This document shows, in pieces, positions 9,266 to 17,547 of a stretch of 64,000 bases of DNA. Positions within the stretch are counted from its first letter, which is position 1. Every line of letters begins with the position of its first letter. The position numbers were made by a program, and so were the translations under genes. Source of the DNA: Weimeria sp002480925 (GTDB taxonomy: Bacteria > Bacillota > Clostridia > Lachnospirales > Lachnospiraceae); NCBI RefSeq assembly GCF_052064335.1, contig NZ_JBQHVU010000007.1:1-64000 (forward strand), written 5' to 3'. The notes under the pieces were generated by a model. It ran no database searches. It was not told where the DNA came from and was given only the letters and a program-made list of their open reading frames with translations.

Positions 9266-9778
9266 ATGGCACAGGTATCAGTAGTAATGGGAAGCGATTC
9301 GGATCTTCCGATCATGGCAAAGGCTTGCGGAGTTCTTGACGAGCTCGGCATAAGCTATGAGATCAATGTGATAAGCGCTCACAGAGAGCCTGAGGAGTTT
9401 TTTAATTATGCTAAAACAGCAGAGGAAAGAGGAGTAAAGGTGATAATTGCCGGAGCAGGGAAGGCAGCTCATCTCCCGGGAATGTGTGCAGCACTTTTCC
9501 CTATGCCGGTCATCGGAATACCTATGAAGACCTCTGATCTTGGCGGAGTAGATTCTCTTTATTCTATAGTACAGATGCCAAGCGGGATTCCGGTGGCAAC
9601 GGTTGCCATTAACGGCGGAGTAAATGCAGGTATCCTTGCTGCAAAGATCCTTGCTGTATCAGATCAGGAGCTTTTGAAGAAGCTTAAGGCCTATGTGAAT
9701 AATCTTAAGAAACAGGTCGAGGAGAAGAACGAGAAGCTTAATAAGATAGGTTACAAGGAATATTTAAAGGAACAGTAA
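9266..9778 (+). CDS. purE: N5-carboxyaminoimidazole ribonucleotide mutase
   Basis: Converts N5-CAIR to CAIR in purine synthesis. The 170-residue class I PurE shows the substrate phosphate loop GSDSDLP at 9-15, the catalytic His in SAHREPE near 40, and the conserved GAGKAAHLPGM near 62. AAAGGAT precedes the ATG. The C-terminal helix is lysine-rich. First of four consecutive pur genes. Confidence 0.96.
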   Translation: MAQVSVVMGSDSDLPIMAKACGVLDELGISYEINVISAHREPEEFFNYAKTAEERGVKVIIAGAGKAAHLPGMCAALFPMPVIGIPMKTSDLGGVDSLYSIVQMPSGIPVATVAINGGVNAGILAAKILAVSDQELLKKLKAYVNNLKKQVEEKNEKLNKIGYKEYLKEQ

Positions 9779-9796
9779 GCCTGAGAAAGGAAGCAA

Positions 9797-10825
9797 ATGG
9801 ATTACAAGAATTCCGGAGTGGATATTGAGGCCGGCTACAAGTCAGTCGAGCTTATGAAGAAATATGTAAAGGAGACCATGAGACCGGAGGTCCTTGGAGG
9901 AATCGGTGGATTCTCAGGAGCCTTTGATCTGTCAGGCATCAGCAGGATGGAGGATCCTGTCCTCCTGTCAGGTACAGATGGATGCGGAACCAAGGTAAAG
10001 CTTGCATTCTTAATGGACAAGCATGATACGATTGGTATTGATGCAGTCGCAATGTGTGTAAACGATGTTGCCTGTGCTGGCGGAGAGCCATTATTTTTCC
10101 TTGATTATATTGCCTGTGGCAAGAACTATCCGGAGAAGATAGCTCTTATAGTAAAGGGAGTTGCAGATGGCTGCAAGCAGGCGGACTGTGCTCTTATAGG
10201 CGGAGAGACAGCCGAGCATCCGGGACTGATGCCAGAGGATGAGTACGATCTGGCAGGATTTTCGGTCGGAGTCGCAGACAGAAAGGACCTGATCACAGGC
10301 GAGCTGATAAGGGACGGAGATGTACTTGTAGGGCTTAAGTCTACAGGAATCCATTCAAATGGCTTCTCGCTTGTCAGAAATGTATTTGAGATGACAAGGG
10401 AATCTCTTGATACGGTTTATGATGAGCTTGGCGGAAAGAGTTTGGGAGAGGTGCTTCTTGCCCCGACAAGGATATATGTTCATGCGCTTAAGGCTATAAA
10501 GGCCGCAGGCGTAAGACTTCACGGGGTAAGCCATATCACAGGCGGCGGCTTCTATGAGAATGTACCGAGGATGCTGCATGACGGAGTAAGGGCAGTGATC
10601 AAAAAGGATTCATATCCTATGCAGCCTATCTTCCCTCTTATGCAGAAAAAAGGCAACATAGATTCTCATGTGATGTATAATACATTTAATATGGGAATAG
10701 GAATGGTCTTAGCTCTTGATGCAGCTGACGTTGATAAGGCAATGGAGGCAGCAAGGTCTGCCGGAGATGAGCCTTTCGTGATCGGAGAGATAGAGTCAGG
10801 AGAGAAGGGTGTCACACTATGCTGA
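9797..10825 (+). CDS. purM: Phosphoribosylformylglycinamidine cyclo-ligase (AIR synthetase)
   Basis: ATP-dependent ring closure of FGAM to AIR. The 342-residue length is normal. The N-terminal DYKNSGVDIEAG, the ATP-loop GTDGCGTKVKLA near 60, CALIGGETAEHPG near 134 and HITGGGFYENVPR near 250 are all in place. Its last seven bases overlap purN. Confidence 0.97.
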   Translation: MDYKNSGVDIEAGYKSVELMKKYVKETMRPEVLGGIGGFSGAFDLSGISRMEDPVLLSGTDGCGTKVKLAFLMDKHDTIGIDAVAMCVNDVACAGGEPLFFLDYIACGKNYPEKIALIVKGVADGCKQADCALIGGETAEHPGLMPEDEYDLAGFSVGVADRKDLITGELIRDGDVLVGLKSTGIHSNGFSLVRNVFEMTRESLDTVYDELGGKSLGEVLLAPTRIYVHALKAIKAAGVRLHGVSHITGGGFYENVPRMLHDGVRAVIKKDSYPMQPIFPLMQKKGNIDSHVMYNTFNMGIGMVLALDAADVDKAMEAARSAGDEPFVIGEIESGEKGVTLC

Positions 10826-11532
10826 GGATAGCAGTGCTTGTCTCCGGCGGCGGGACCAATCTTCAGGCCATAATAGATTCGATCGAGAGAGGAAAAAAGG
10901 GCCAGACAGGACTTTCAGGGCTCCTCGATAAGGATAAGGAGCGTACGGCCTCAGAGATCTGCGGATCAATGGAGGAGGGCGTCATAAATGATACCCAGAT
11001 TGCTGTTGTAATAAGCAATAATAGCGATGCCTATGCATTAAAGCGCGCAGAGCTTTGCGGTATAAAGAGCAGATGCATTTCCCCTAAGTCATTTCAGGAC
11101 AGGGCAGAATTCAACAGGGCCCTTCTCGAGGCGCTTTTGGAGGAAAAGGTAGATCTGATCGTTCTTGCAGGATTTTTAGTCGTGATACCTCCTGAGATAG
11201 TAGAGGCATTTCCTGACCGGATAATAAATATCCATCCATCCCTAATACCAGCCTTTTGTGGAAAGGGATATTACGGACTGCATGTTCACGAGGGAGTCCT
11301 AAGAAAGGGAGCAAGGGTAAGCGGAGCGACAGTCCACTTCGTGGATTCGGGAACCGACACAGGTCCGATCATAATGCAGAAATGTGTCTATGTAAGAGAC
11401 GACGATACAGCCCAGACCCTGCAGAGAAGGATAATGGAGCAGGCAGAGTGGAAGCTTCTGCCGGGAGCTATTGATCTTATGGCCCATGACAGGATAAGAG
11501 TTTCTGACAATGTTGTTAAGATAGCCAGATAA
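10819..11532 (+). CDS. purN: Phosphoribosylglycinamide formyltransferase with inserted loop
   Basis: Transfers formyl from 10-formyl-THF to GAR. The P-loop-like VSGGGTNLQA (8-17), the catalytic NIHPSLIPAF near 137, and the Asp of DSGTDTGP near 175 are present. At 237 residues it is about 30 longer than usual. The extra sequence lies at about residues 25-57, directly after the first helix, where a typical PurN goes straight to the strand beginning IAVVISN. The insert is highly charged (GKKG, DKDKER) and continues the frame, so it looks like a genuine family variant rather than an error. It overlaps purM by seven bases. Confidence 0.94.
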   Translation: MLRIAVLVSGGGTNLQAIIDSIERGKKGQTGLSGLLDKDKERTASEICGSMEEGVINDTQIAVVISNNSDAYALKRAELCGIKSRCISPKSFQDRAEFNRALLEALLEEKVDLIVLAGFLVVIPPEIVEAFPDRIINIHPSLIPAFCGKGYYGLHVHEGVLRKGARVSGATVHFVDSGTDTGPIIMQKCVYVRDDDTAQTLQRRIMEQAEWKLLPGAIDLMAHDRIRVSDNVVKIAR

Positions 11533-11542
11533 AGGAGAACTG

Positions 11543-12835
11543 ATGAAAGTACTTGTAATAGGAAGCGGCGGAAGAGAGCATGCAATCTGTGTTGCGGTTT
11601 CCAAAAGTCCAAGAGTTGATAAGATATATGCTGCGCCGGGGAATGCCGGTATCGCCTCAGTAGCAGAATGCGTACCGATTCCTGCAATGGATTTCAAGGG
11701 GCTTGTAGACTTCGCAAAGGAAAAGCAGATTGACTTTACTATCGTAGGAATGGACGATCCGCTTGTAGGCGGAGTAGTAGATGAGTTTGAAGCAGCAGGA
11801 CTTAAGGTATTCGGACCAAGGAAGAATGCAGCCATACTCGAGGGCAGCAAGGCTTTTTCCAAGGATCTGATGAAAAAGTACGGTATACCTACAGCTTCAT
11901 ATGAGACCTTCACAGATCCAGAGGAGGCGCTGTCATACCTTAAGACAGCAAAGATACCTATAGTCTTAAAGGCAAGCGGGCTTGCTCTCGGAAAGGGAGT
12001 CTTAATCTGTGAGACCAGGGAAGAGGCCTTTGAGGGAGTAAGGACCCTTATGGAGGACAAGAAGTTCGGAGATGCCGGTGATACAATAGTGATCGAAGAG
12101 TTCATGACGGGACCGGAGGTCTCAGTCCTGTCATATACGGATGGAAAGACTATCCAGCTTATGAGCTCGGCGATGGACCATAAGAGAGCCGGTGACAATG
12201 ATACAGGACTGAATACTGGAGGAATGGGCAATATAAGTCCTTCGCCTTATTATACAAAAGAGGTGGATGAGTTCTGCAGAAAGCATATCTATCAGAAGAC
12301 AGTGGATGCCATGGCAGCAGAGGGAAGACCATTTGTTGGAGTGATCTTCTTTGGACTTATGCTTACTCCAGAGGGGCCTAAGGTACTCGAGTATAACTGC
12401 CGTTTCGGAGATCCAGAGGCTCAGGTCGTACTGCCGAGACAGAAGACAGATATAATAGATGTTATGGAGCATTGTGTGGACGGGACACTTGACCAGATAA
12501 AGGTTGAGTTCGAGGATAATGCTGCATGCTGTGTGATCCTGGCAAGTGACGGATATCCTGTTAAGTATGACAAGGGTTTCCCTATAACAGGACTTTCGGA
12601 TCCTAGATTTGACAACAGGGAGTATTACTGCTTCCATTCCGGCACGAAATTTGCAGATGATGGAAAGACTATCCTTACAAACGGAGGAAGAGTCTTAGGA
12701 ATAACAGCTGTTGGAGCTGATCTGGCCCAGGCAAGGGATAAGGCATATGCTGCTACCGAATGGGTTGACTTCAGTAATAAGTATATGAGGCACGATATAG
12801 GTCATGCGATCGATGAGGCTGCCTCAGGAAAATAA
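11543..12835 (+). CDS. purD: Phosphoribosylamine-glycine ligase (GAR synthetase)
   Basis: ATP-grasp ligase joining phosphoribosylamine and glycine. 430 residues: the N-terminal GSGGREHAI, the ATP-grasp core with KASGLALGKGV near 148, EEF.TGPEVS near 190, and the metal-binding EYNCRFGDPEAQ near 279. AAAGGAG precedes the ATG, 10 bp after purN. Last recognisable purine gene in this run. Confidence 0.97.
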   Translation: MKVLVIGSGGREHAICVAVSKSPRVDKIYAAPGNAGIASVAECVPIPAMDFKGLVDFAKEKQIDFTIVGMDDPLVGGVVDEFEAAGLKVFGPRKNAAILEGSKAFSKDLMKKYGIPTASYETFTDPEEALSYLKTAKIPIVLKASGLALGKGVLICETREEAFEGVRTLMEDKKFGDAGDTIVIEEFMTGPEVSVLSYTDGKTIQLMSSAMDHKRAGDNDTGLNTGGMGNISPSPYYTKEVDEFCRKHIYQKTVDAMAAEGRPFVGVIFFGLMLTPEGPKVLEYNCRFGDPEAQVVLPRQKTDIIDVMEHCVDGTLDQIKVEFEDNAACCVILASDGYPVKYDKGFPITGLSDPRFDNREYYCFHSGTKFADDGKTILTNGGRVLGITAVGADLAQARDKAYAATEWVDFSNKYMRHDIGHAIDEAASGK

Positions 12836-12846
12836 AGGAGATTTTT

Positions 12847-13023
12847 GTGGAACTACCAAAGGATCCTGCAATGCTTCTGTCAATAGTGAATATGCAGCTC
12901 AGGGATAAAGAGCCCGATCTGAAGATGCTTGCAGGCAAGTTCAGCATGAGCGAGGAAGAGATCAAGGCAAGACTTGGCGCTATAGGATATGAATATGATC
13001 CGGAAGTGAATCAGTTTGTCTGA
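12847..13023 (+). CDS. DUF4250 family small protein
   Basis: A 58-residue protein starting at GTG 12847, five bases after AAAGGAG. It is short enough to be missed by usual length cut-offs. The N-terminal LPKDPAMLLSIVNMQLRD, the central short helix-turn-helix-like segment and the C-terminal GYEYDPEVNQFV fit DUF4250, a family of about 60 residues common in Clostridia and of unknown function. It lies 11 bp after purD and 9 bp before the next gene, so it belongs to the same transcription unit. Confidence 0.82.
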   Translation: MELPKDPAMLLSIVNMQLRDKEPDLKMLAGKFSMSEEEIKARLGAIGYEYDPEVNQFV

Positions 13024-13032
13024 GGGATACAG

Positions 13033-13830
13033 ATGGCAGTCAGAGACGATATCAGAGAGCAATGGGAAAAGCAGAAAGGAAGCTCACTAAAGCACAGACT
13101 AGGCTACTTCATGCATTATTACCTGATCTGGGTCCTCGTGATAGCAGGATTGGCGATCTTTGCGGCAGTGCTTATCCATTCACAGCTGACAAAGAAGCCG
13201 CTTGCATATCAGGCTGAGATGATAAATACCGGCGCGGGTGATCAGGAAGCGATAGATGGGCTTATTCAGGAGCTTGCAAAGACAGCAGATATAGATATTT
13301 CGGCGAAGACCATAGAAATCAATGCGCATAGAATGCTGACCCCAGGAGGTTTGTATACCCAGCAGGATATAGGCAGCAATACAGCTATAAGCGCAGAGAT
13401 GATGAAGGGAAGCCTCGATGCAATGGTCTGCGATGAGTGGAACTTCAGATATTATGTCAATCTGGCAAGCTTCTGTGATCTTAGAAAGGTACTTGGTCAG
13501 GACCAGCTTGAAAAATACAAAGATCAGCTTTATTATGTGGATATTACAGAGGTAAAAAAGCTTCAGAAAAAGACACAGGAATCTTCCGATGGAAGTAATG
13601 CTCTGGAGGAGGATCCGAATAAGGCAAGGAAGGAGGAGTCACTTGATTCCTTCGAAATGCCTGATCCGAATAAGATGGATGATCCGGTTCCTGTAGGAAT
13701 AGTTTTAACTGACAGTCCTTACTTCAAGAAGAACGGGATCTATAAGGATACAGTCCCTGTATTCGGTATAGTAAACAACAGCAGACATATTATGACCTCA
13801 AAAAAGCTTCTTGATCTTCTTATGGATTAA
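13033..13830 (+). CDS. Single-pass membrane protein of unknown function
   Basis: 265 residues. A basic cytoplasmic start (1-30) is followed by one strong transmembrane helix at about 32-52, then an extracytoplasmic domain. Within it, residues 180-220 form an acidic, proline-containing low-complexity linker (SSDGSNALEEDPNKARKEES). No enzymatic motif is recognised. It sits directly before the EAL protein with about 20 bp between its stop and the preferred EAL start, so the two may work together, but that is only positional inference. Confidence 0.7.
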   Translation: MAVRDDIREQWEKQKGSSLKHRLGYFMHYYLIWVLVIAGLAIFAAVLIHSQLTKKPLAYQAEMINTGAGDQEAIDGLIQELAKTADIDISAKTIEINAHRMLTPGGLYTQQDIGSNTAISAEMMKGSLDAMVCDEWNFRYYVNLASFCDLRKVLGQDQLEKYKDQLYYVDITEVKKLQKKTQESSDGSNALEEDPNKARKEESLDSFEMPDPNKMDDPVPVGIVLTDSPYFKKNGIYKDTVPVFGIVNNSRHIMTSKKLLDLLMD

Positions 13831-13849
13831 GACCAGAGGGAGGAGCGAT

Positions 13850-15802
13850 ATGATCGGTATGATTTATACTCCGGGAAAGTATAATCTGAATTTTAATATA
13901 GCAGCATTCCTGATGGATGCGGTTATCCTTATTTTTTTCCTTAGCAGAAAGAAGGCCAGGGACAACAAATCAAGGCTTTTTGTCACGATCCTTGTCCTGA
14001 TGATGACAGCAACTGTCGGACAGGACCTTGATGCCCTGATAAGGAACCGTATATGGATTACCGGTATGCAGGCAAGTACTGCGATTACTATACTGGCCCA
14101 TTACTCAATGGAAACTCTGTACTATTTCATGGCTCTTTATCTGCTGCAGATACTTGAGAATTTCAGGAATGTCACCAGAAGGGACTTTGTCCTTATATCA
14201 ATCCCTCAGATGATATTCACCCTGTTCGAGTTCGTTCCTCCTCTAAGGAAACTGCTTTATTTCTATAGTCCGCTCGGACTCTACAGACATGGTCCCCTGT
14301 ATGGGGTTATATATTACGGATTAGTCATTGCCTATGTCGCTGTACTTGCGGGAATCATCATCTTTAACTGGAAGAACTTTGCCCAGAGAGACCTGAGATA
14401 TGTGACAGAGGTTATGCTTGGATTTGTAGCGGCTATAATGATATCCTGCTTCAATGATCACCTTAGGATTACTCTCTTTCTTCAGTCACTATGTATGCTG
14501 ATAGTTTATATCAACATAGAAAACGATATGCTGACATTCGAGGAGGGTACATCACTTATGAACAAGGCTGCCCTGATGCGGGAGACCAGGCTTCTGTTTG
14601 ATGGAACCGACTATACCTCCTATATTATTTCTGTCCGTATCAGGAAGAATGACCTCTATGAGGTCACTATGGGAGAGGAGATAACCTCAGGCCTTATAAG
14701 GACCATAGGTAACTGGATGTCGCAGCTTTCCGGCGACAGGACTCATGTTTATCATCTTGAACAGCTGACCTATGCTGTTATGATGTTCAACAGTACAGAG
14801 GAGGCTGCGCTTGACAAGGCAGCATATATCCTTGACAGGTTCAAGCGGGAATGGATCTACAGGAATACATCGGCAGTATATACAGCTCAGGTTCTTATAG
14901 GATCGATGCCGTATGATATAAGCCGTATGGAACAGATGCTTGCTTTTGCAGACAGGGGATACGATGTGAAACTGCCTTCGAGCAAAGTGCTTTTTGCAGG
15001 AGAGGTCATGAAGTCGGATGCCAGAAGGACCATGGTCGAGGTGGCTGTAAACAGGGCTTTGAATGAGAATACCTTCGAGGTCTTCTATCAGCCTATATTT
15101 GATTCCACGACAAACAGGATACATTCTGCGGAGGCACTCGTCAGGATGAAGGACAAGGATCTTGGCTATGTTTCTCCGGAGGAATTCATAAAGATCGCCG
15201 AACAGGCTGGAATGGTAGGAAAGATCGGTGAAATAGTATTTGAAAAGGTGTGCAGGTTCATCTATGAGAATAATCCTAGAAAGCTGGGGATAGAGTTCAT
15301 TGAGGTGAATCTTTCGACTATCCAGTGTATGGATACCAATCTCCCGGACAGGTTTGCCCGGATAATGGATAAGTACGGAGTTACATCCGATGAAATCAAT
15401 CTCGAGATAACAGAGTCTGCGGTTATTAACAGTGAGTCTACAATGGAGAATGTACTTGGAAAACTTCTGGATATGGGATTTACATTTTCTCTTGATGATT
15501 TCGGTACAGGAAATGCCAACTATTCATACATTATGAAGTATCCGTTTCGGATCATAAAGGTAGACAAGAGCTTTCTCTGGAATTCATTCAAGAATCATGA
15601 CAATGAGATCCTGTTCAATAATATGATCGAGCTGATACATGGACTGAGAAAGGAAGCGGTTGTAGAGGGAGTCGAGACGGAGAACCAGAAGAATCGTCTG
15701 GTAACAGCCGGGATCAGATATCTTCAGGGATATTACTATTCCAAGCCGGTCCATGAAGACGAATTCCTGAATTATGTCAGAAGATTCAACGGTGCAGCAT
15801 GA
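13850..15802 (+). CDS. Membrane cyclic-di-GMP phosphodiesterase (degenerate GGDEF + EAL)
   Basis: The start at 13850 is preferred over 13811 because GGGAGGAG lies just upstream; it gives 650 residues. About seven hydrophobic helices occupy residues 10-220. A degenerate GGDEF domain follows at about 235-385, where the signature position reads HLEQL, so it cannot be a normal cyclase. The EAL domain (about 395-645) keeps the catalytic set: EALVR, VNLS, LEITES, SLDDFGTG, KVDKSF, VEGVETE and LQGYYYSKP. It should hydrolyse c-di-GMP to pGpG. Regulation through the membrane sensor or by GTP binding to the dead GGDEF domain is inference. Confidence 0.9.
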   Translation: MIGMIYTPGKYNLNFNIAAFLMDAVILIFFLSRKKARDNKSRLFVTILVLMMTATVGQDLDALIRNRIWITGMQASTAITILAHYSMETLYYFMALYLLQILENFRNVTRRDFVLISIPQMIFTLFEFVPPLRKLLYFYSPLGLYRHGPLYGVIYYGLVIAYVAVLAGIIIFNWKNFAQRDLRYVTEVMLGFVAAIMISCFNDHLRITLFLQSLCMLIVYINIENDMLTFEEGTSLMNKAALMRETRLLFDGTDYTSYIISVRIRKNDLYEVTMGEEITSGLIRTIGNWMSQLSGDRTHVYHLEQLTYAVMMFNSTEEAALDKAAYILDRFKREWIYRNTSAVYTAQVLIGSMPYDISRMEQMLAFADRGYDVKLPSSKVLFAGEVMKSDARRTMVEVAVNRALNENTFEVFYQPIFDSTTNRIHSAEALVRMKDKDLGYVSPEEFIKIAEQAGMVGKIGEIVFEKVCRFIYENNPRKLGIEFIEVNLSTIQCMDTNLPDRFARIMDKYGVTSDEINLEITESAVINSESTMENVLGKLLDMGFTFSLDDFGTGNANYSYIMKYPFRIIKVDKSFLWNSFKNHDNEILFNNMIELIHGLRKEAVVEGVETENQKNRLVTAGIRYLQGYYYSKPVHEDEFLNYVRRFNGAA

Positions 15803-15829
15803 CAAGCTTTATAGAAAGAAGGAAGCATA

Positions 15830-16363
15830 ATGAATCAGATTATTCCCGGAGAGAAATATAGGGATACAGGCGGAAGGCTTTATCAGGTGACCTGTACAGC
15901 CATTAGTGCCAGCGATGAAGGTGATCTGGTGATCATACAGCAGCTGTTCGGTGATTTTCTTAGGATAGCAGTTCCCAAGGATAGATTCCGGGAGAAAATG
16001 AAGGCGGCAGGCCATACAGGAAATGAGGCCCTTGTATCTGACAGCAGAAGCCGTTTAGAGTCAGAAACAGCCGGTGAAGTGGATGATGAGAAGGCTAAAG
16101 AGGATTCCATAGACACAGGGGAGGGATCACCTGAGCTTAATGATATGCTCTCCTTTCTCGACACTGATGATTTCGAGGAAAAATTCCGTATAGCAAAGCG
16201 GATGGCAGAGCAGAATGAAATAGATGATACTGTTCTTGACAATATGGCTGCATCACTCGACTTCATAATAGATGACGGCCCAATCGAGAATCGTATAGAT
16301 GAGCTGCTGCATTGCATAGCCACCAGGAAAAGGTTCGAGACCACCAGGCTTAGGAATGGCTGA
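15830..16363 (+). CDS. Protein with N-terminal DUF1653-like domain
   Basis: 177 residues. Residues 6-55 (PGEKYRDTGGRLYQV ... FLRIAVPKDRF) follow the DUF1653 pattern of a small beta-barrel-like domain that begins G-x-YRH-x-G-x-Y-V. The remainder is acidic, with a helical C-terminal part (about 90-175) having no recognised motif. It is the last gene of the long co-directional run, and its final 14 bases overlap the convergent CYTH gene. Function unknown. Confidence 0.7.
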   Translation: MNQIIPGEKYRDTGGRLYQVTCTAISASDEGDLVIIQQLFGDFLRIAVPKDRFREKMKAAGHTGNEALVSDSRSRLESETAGEVDDEKAKEDSIDTGEGSPELNDMLSFLDTDDFEEKFRIAKRMAEQNEIDDTVLDNMAASLDFIIDDGPIENRIDELLHCIATRKRFETTRLRNG

Positions 16364-16847
16364 GTGACTGCGGGGCCCCGTAGAGAGAGAGGTCACTGTT
16401 GGAATAGCCTTTAATACCGGTAAGCTCACGCCCGAACCATTCAGGCGGATCATATGAGAGAGCACTCTTCTCGGAATCGAATTCTATCTCAGCATAGCAG
16501 AGCGGATCGAGATCCCCGTGGAAGATATCGAGCTCTATAGTAAGATCACGGCCTGTGGAGTCATCTCTGTTTCCAGACGGTATCAGATATCTGGTCTTTT
16601 CGATGATATGGCCGTCGCACTTGCCAAAAAGCTTCAGGCCGGCAGACTCAGGCAGAGTTACATTTATCTCTTCTCTTGAAAGCCCGCCGCTGTCCTTGTA
16701 GGTAAGGACATATTTTTCATTCTCCTTTCTTATTCTAAGAGCCGGTGAATGAAGGATATATCCCTGCTTCATAACAAGAGAGGGAAATGCGGTTATGTCA
16801 AAGGGAATACGATCCTTATCGATCATGAATTTGCGTTCTATTTCCAT
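16350..16847 (-). CDS. CYTH-domain phosphohydrolase
   Basis: 165 residues beginning with MEIERKF, the ExExK signature of CYTH (triphosphate tunnel) enzymes. Further alternating charged strand residues of the tunnel follow (LRIRKEN near 37, LTYK near 48, IELDIF near 107, AEIEFDSE near 119). Family members cleave inorganic triphosphate, thiamine triphosphate or, rarely, make cAMP; which applies cannot be told. It is transcribed away from the DJ-1 gene from a near-perfect promoter, and its 3' end overlaps the preceding convergent gene. Confidence 0.85.
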   Translation of the reverse strand: MEIERKFMIDKDRIPFDITAFPSLVMKQGYILHSPALRIRKENEKYVLTYKDSGGLSREEINVTLPESAGLKLFGKCDGHIIEKTRYLIPSGNRDDSTGRDLTIELDIFHGDLDPLCYAEIEFDSEKSALSYDPPEWFGRELTGIKGYSNSDLSLYGAPQSLSHS

Positions 16848-16884
16848 TGTGATGCCTCATCTGAAAATAATATTATCAATAATG

Positions 16885-16913
16885 ATTATAATGAAAGGAG
16901 TCAGATATGTCAA
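16885..16913 (-). promoter_or_regulatory. Consensus sigma-A promoter for the CYTH gene
   Basis: Read on the minus strand, TTGACA (16913-16908) and TATAAT (16890-16885) are both perfect with a 17-bp spacer. The -35 overlaps the start codon of the divergent DJ-1 gene. A plus-strand TATAAT (16887-16892) shares four bases with the minus-strand one, so the two genes' promoters are interleaved. Confidence 0.75.
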
Positions 16914-17458
16914 AAGCAGCGATAATGATAGCCGATGGTTGTGAGGAATGTGAGGCTCTGATCCAGACAGACCTGCTAAGAAGGGCCGGGGTCGATGTGG
17001 ATATGGTATCCATAAAGGCTTCAAGACAGGTAACTAGTGCAAGAGATGTGACCTTTATCTGCGACCGTACTATAGGCGACTTCGATGATGATGCATATGA
17101 TGCAGTGATCCTGCCGGGAGGCATGCCGGGAACCCTTCATCTGAAGGAGGACTCAAGGGTAATCTCTGTGATAAAGAAATATGCGGCAGAGGGCAGGCTT
17201 GTTGCTGCGATCTGTGCAGCACCTACAGTTTTAGGAGCAGCAGGTGTCCTTAAAGGGAAAAATGCTACCTGCTTTCCGGGTATGGAAGCTGGACTTACCG
17301 GAGCCCATAAGAAGACAGATGAGGTAGTAAGGGACGGCAATGTGATTACAAGCCGCGGACTAGGAACAGCGATTCCGTTTGCTGGAGCCATAATAGAATA
17401 TCTGTGTGGCAAGGAAAAGGCAGGGCAGATTCTAGGATCAGTAGTATATAAAGCTTGA
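16907..17458 (+). CDS. DJ-1/PfpI family protein
   Basis: 183 residues with the DJ-1 fold landmarks: ADGCEECEAL at 8-17 (Glu of the active site), LPGGMPGT near 68, and the nucleophile elbow AAICAAPTVLG near 101, with Cys near 103. Family members protect proteins or detoxify glyoxals; the exact activity is not settled for this subgroup. AAAGGAG precedes the ATG. Confidence 0.9.
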   Translation: MSKAAIMIADGCEECEALIQTDLLRRAGVDVDMVSIKASRQVTSARDVTFICDRTIGDFDDDAYDAVILPGGMPGTLHLKEDSRVISVIKKYAAEGRLVAAICAAPTVLGAAGVLKGKNATCFPGMEAGLTGAHKKTDEVVRDGNVITSRGLGTAIPFAGAIIEYLCGKEKAGQILGSVVYKA

Positions 17459-17483
17459 TATTTCATGTTCCCTGTGATAGAAT
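17455..17483 (+). promoter_or_regulatory. Promoter of the tig-clpP-clpX-engB run
   Basis: TTGATA (17455-17460), a 17-bp spacer and TAGAAT (17478-17483) with TG at 17475-17476. The -35 begins inside the end of the DJ-1 gene. A GC-rich imperfect stem (17495-17518) lies in the leader. No CtsR-type heptad repeat was seen. Confidence 0.65.
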
Positions 17484-17547
17484 ATCTATTTGTCGCACGG
17501 GATTTTCATGCCCTGTGCATATAATATCCAGGAGGAATTAAGACAAG

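Noticed and set aside
13811..13849. Start of the EAL protein at 13811
   Set aside because: It lies inside the previous gene without a ribosome site; GGGAGGAG directly precedes the ATG at 13850.
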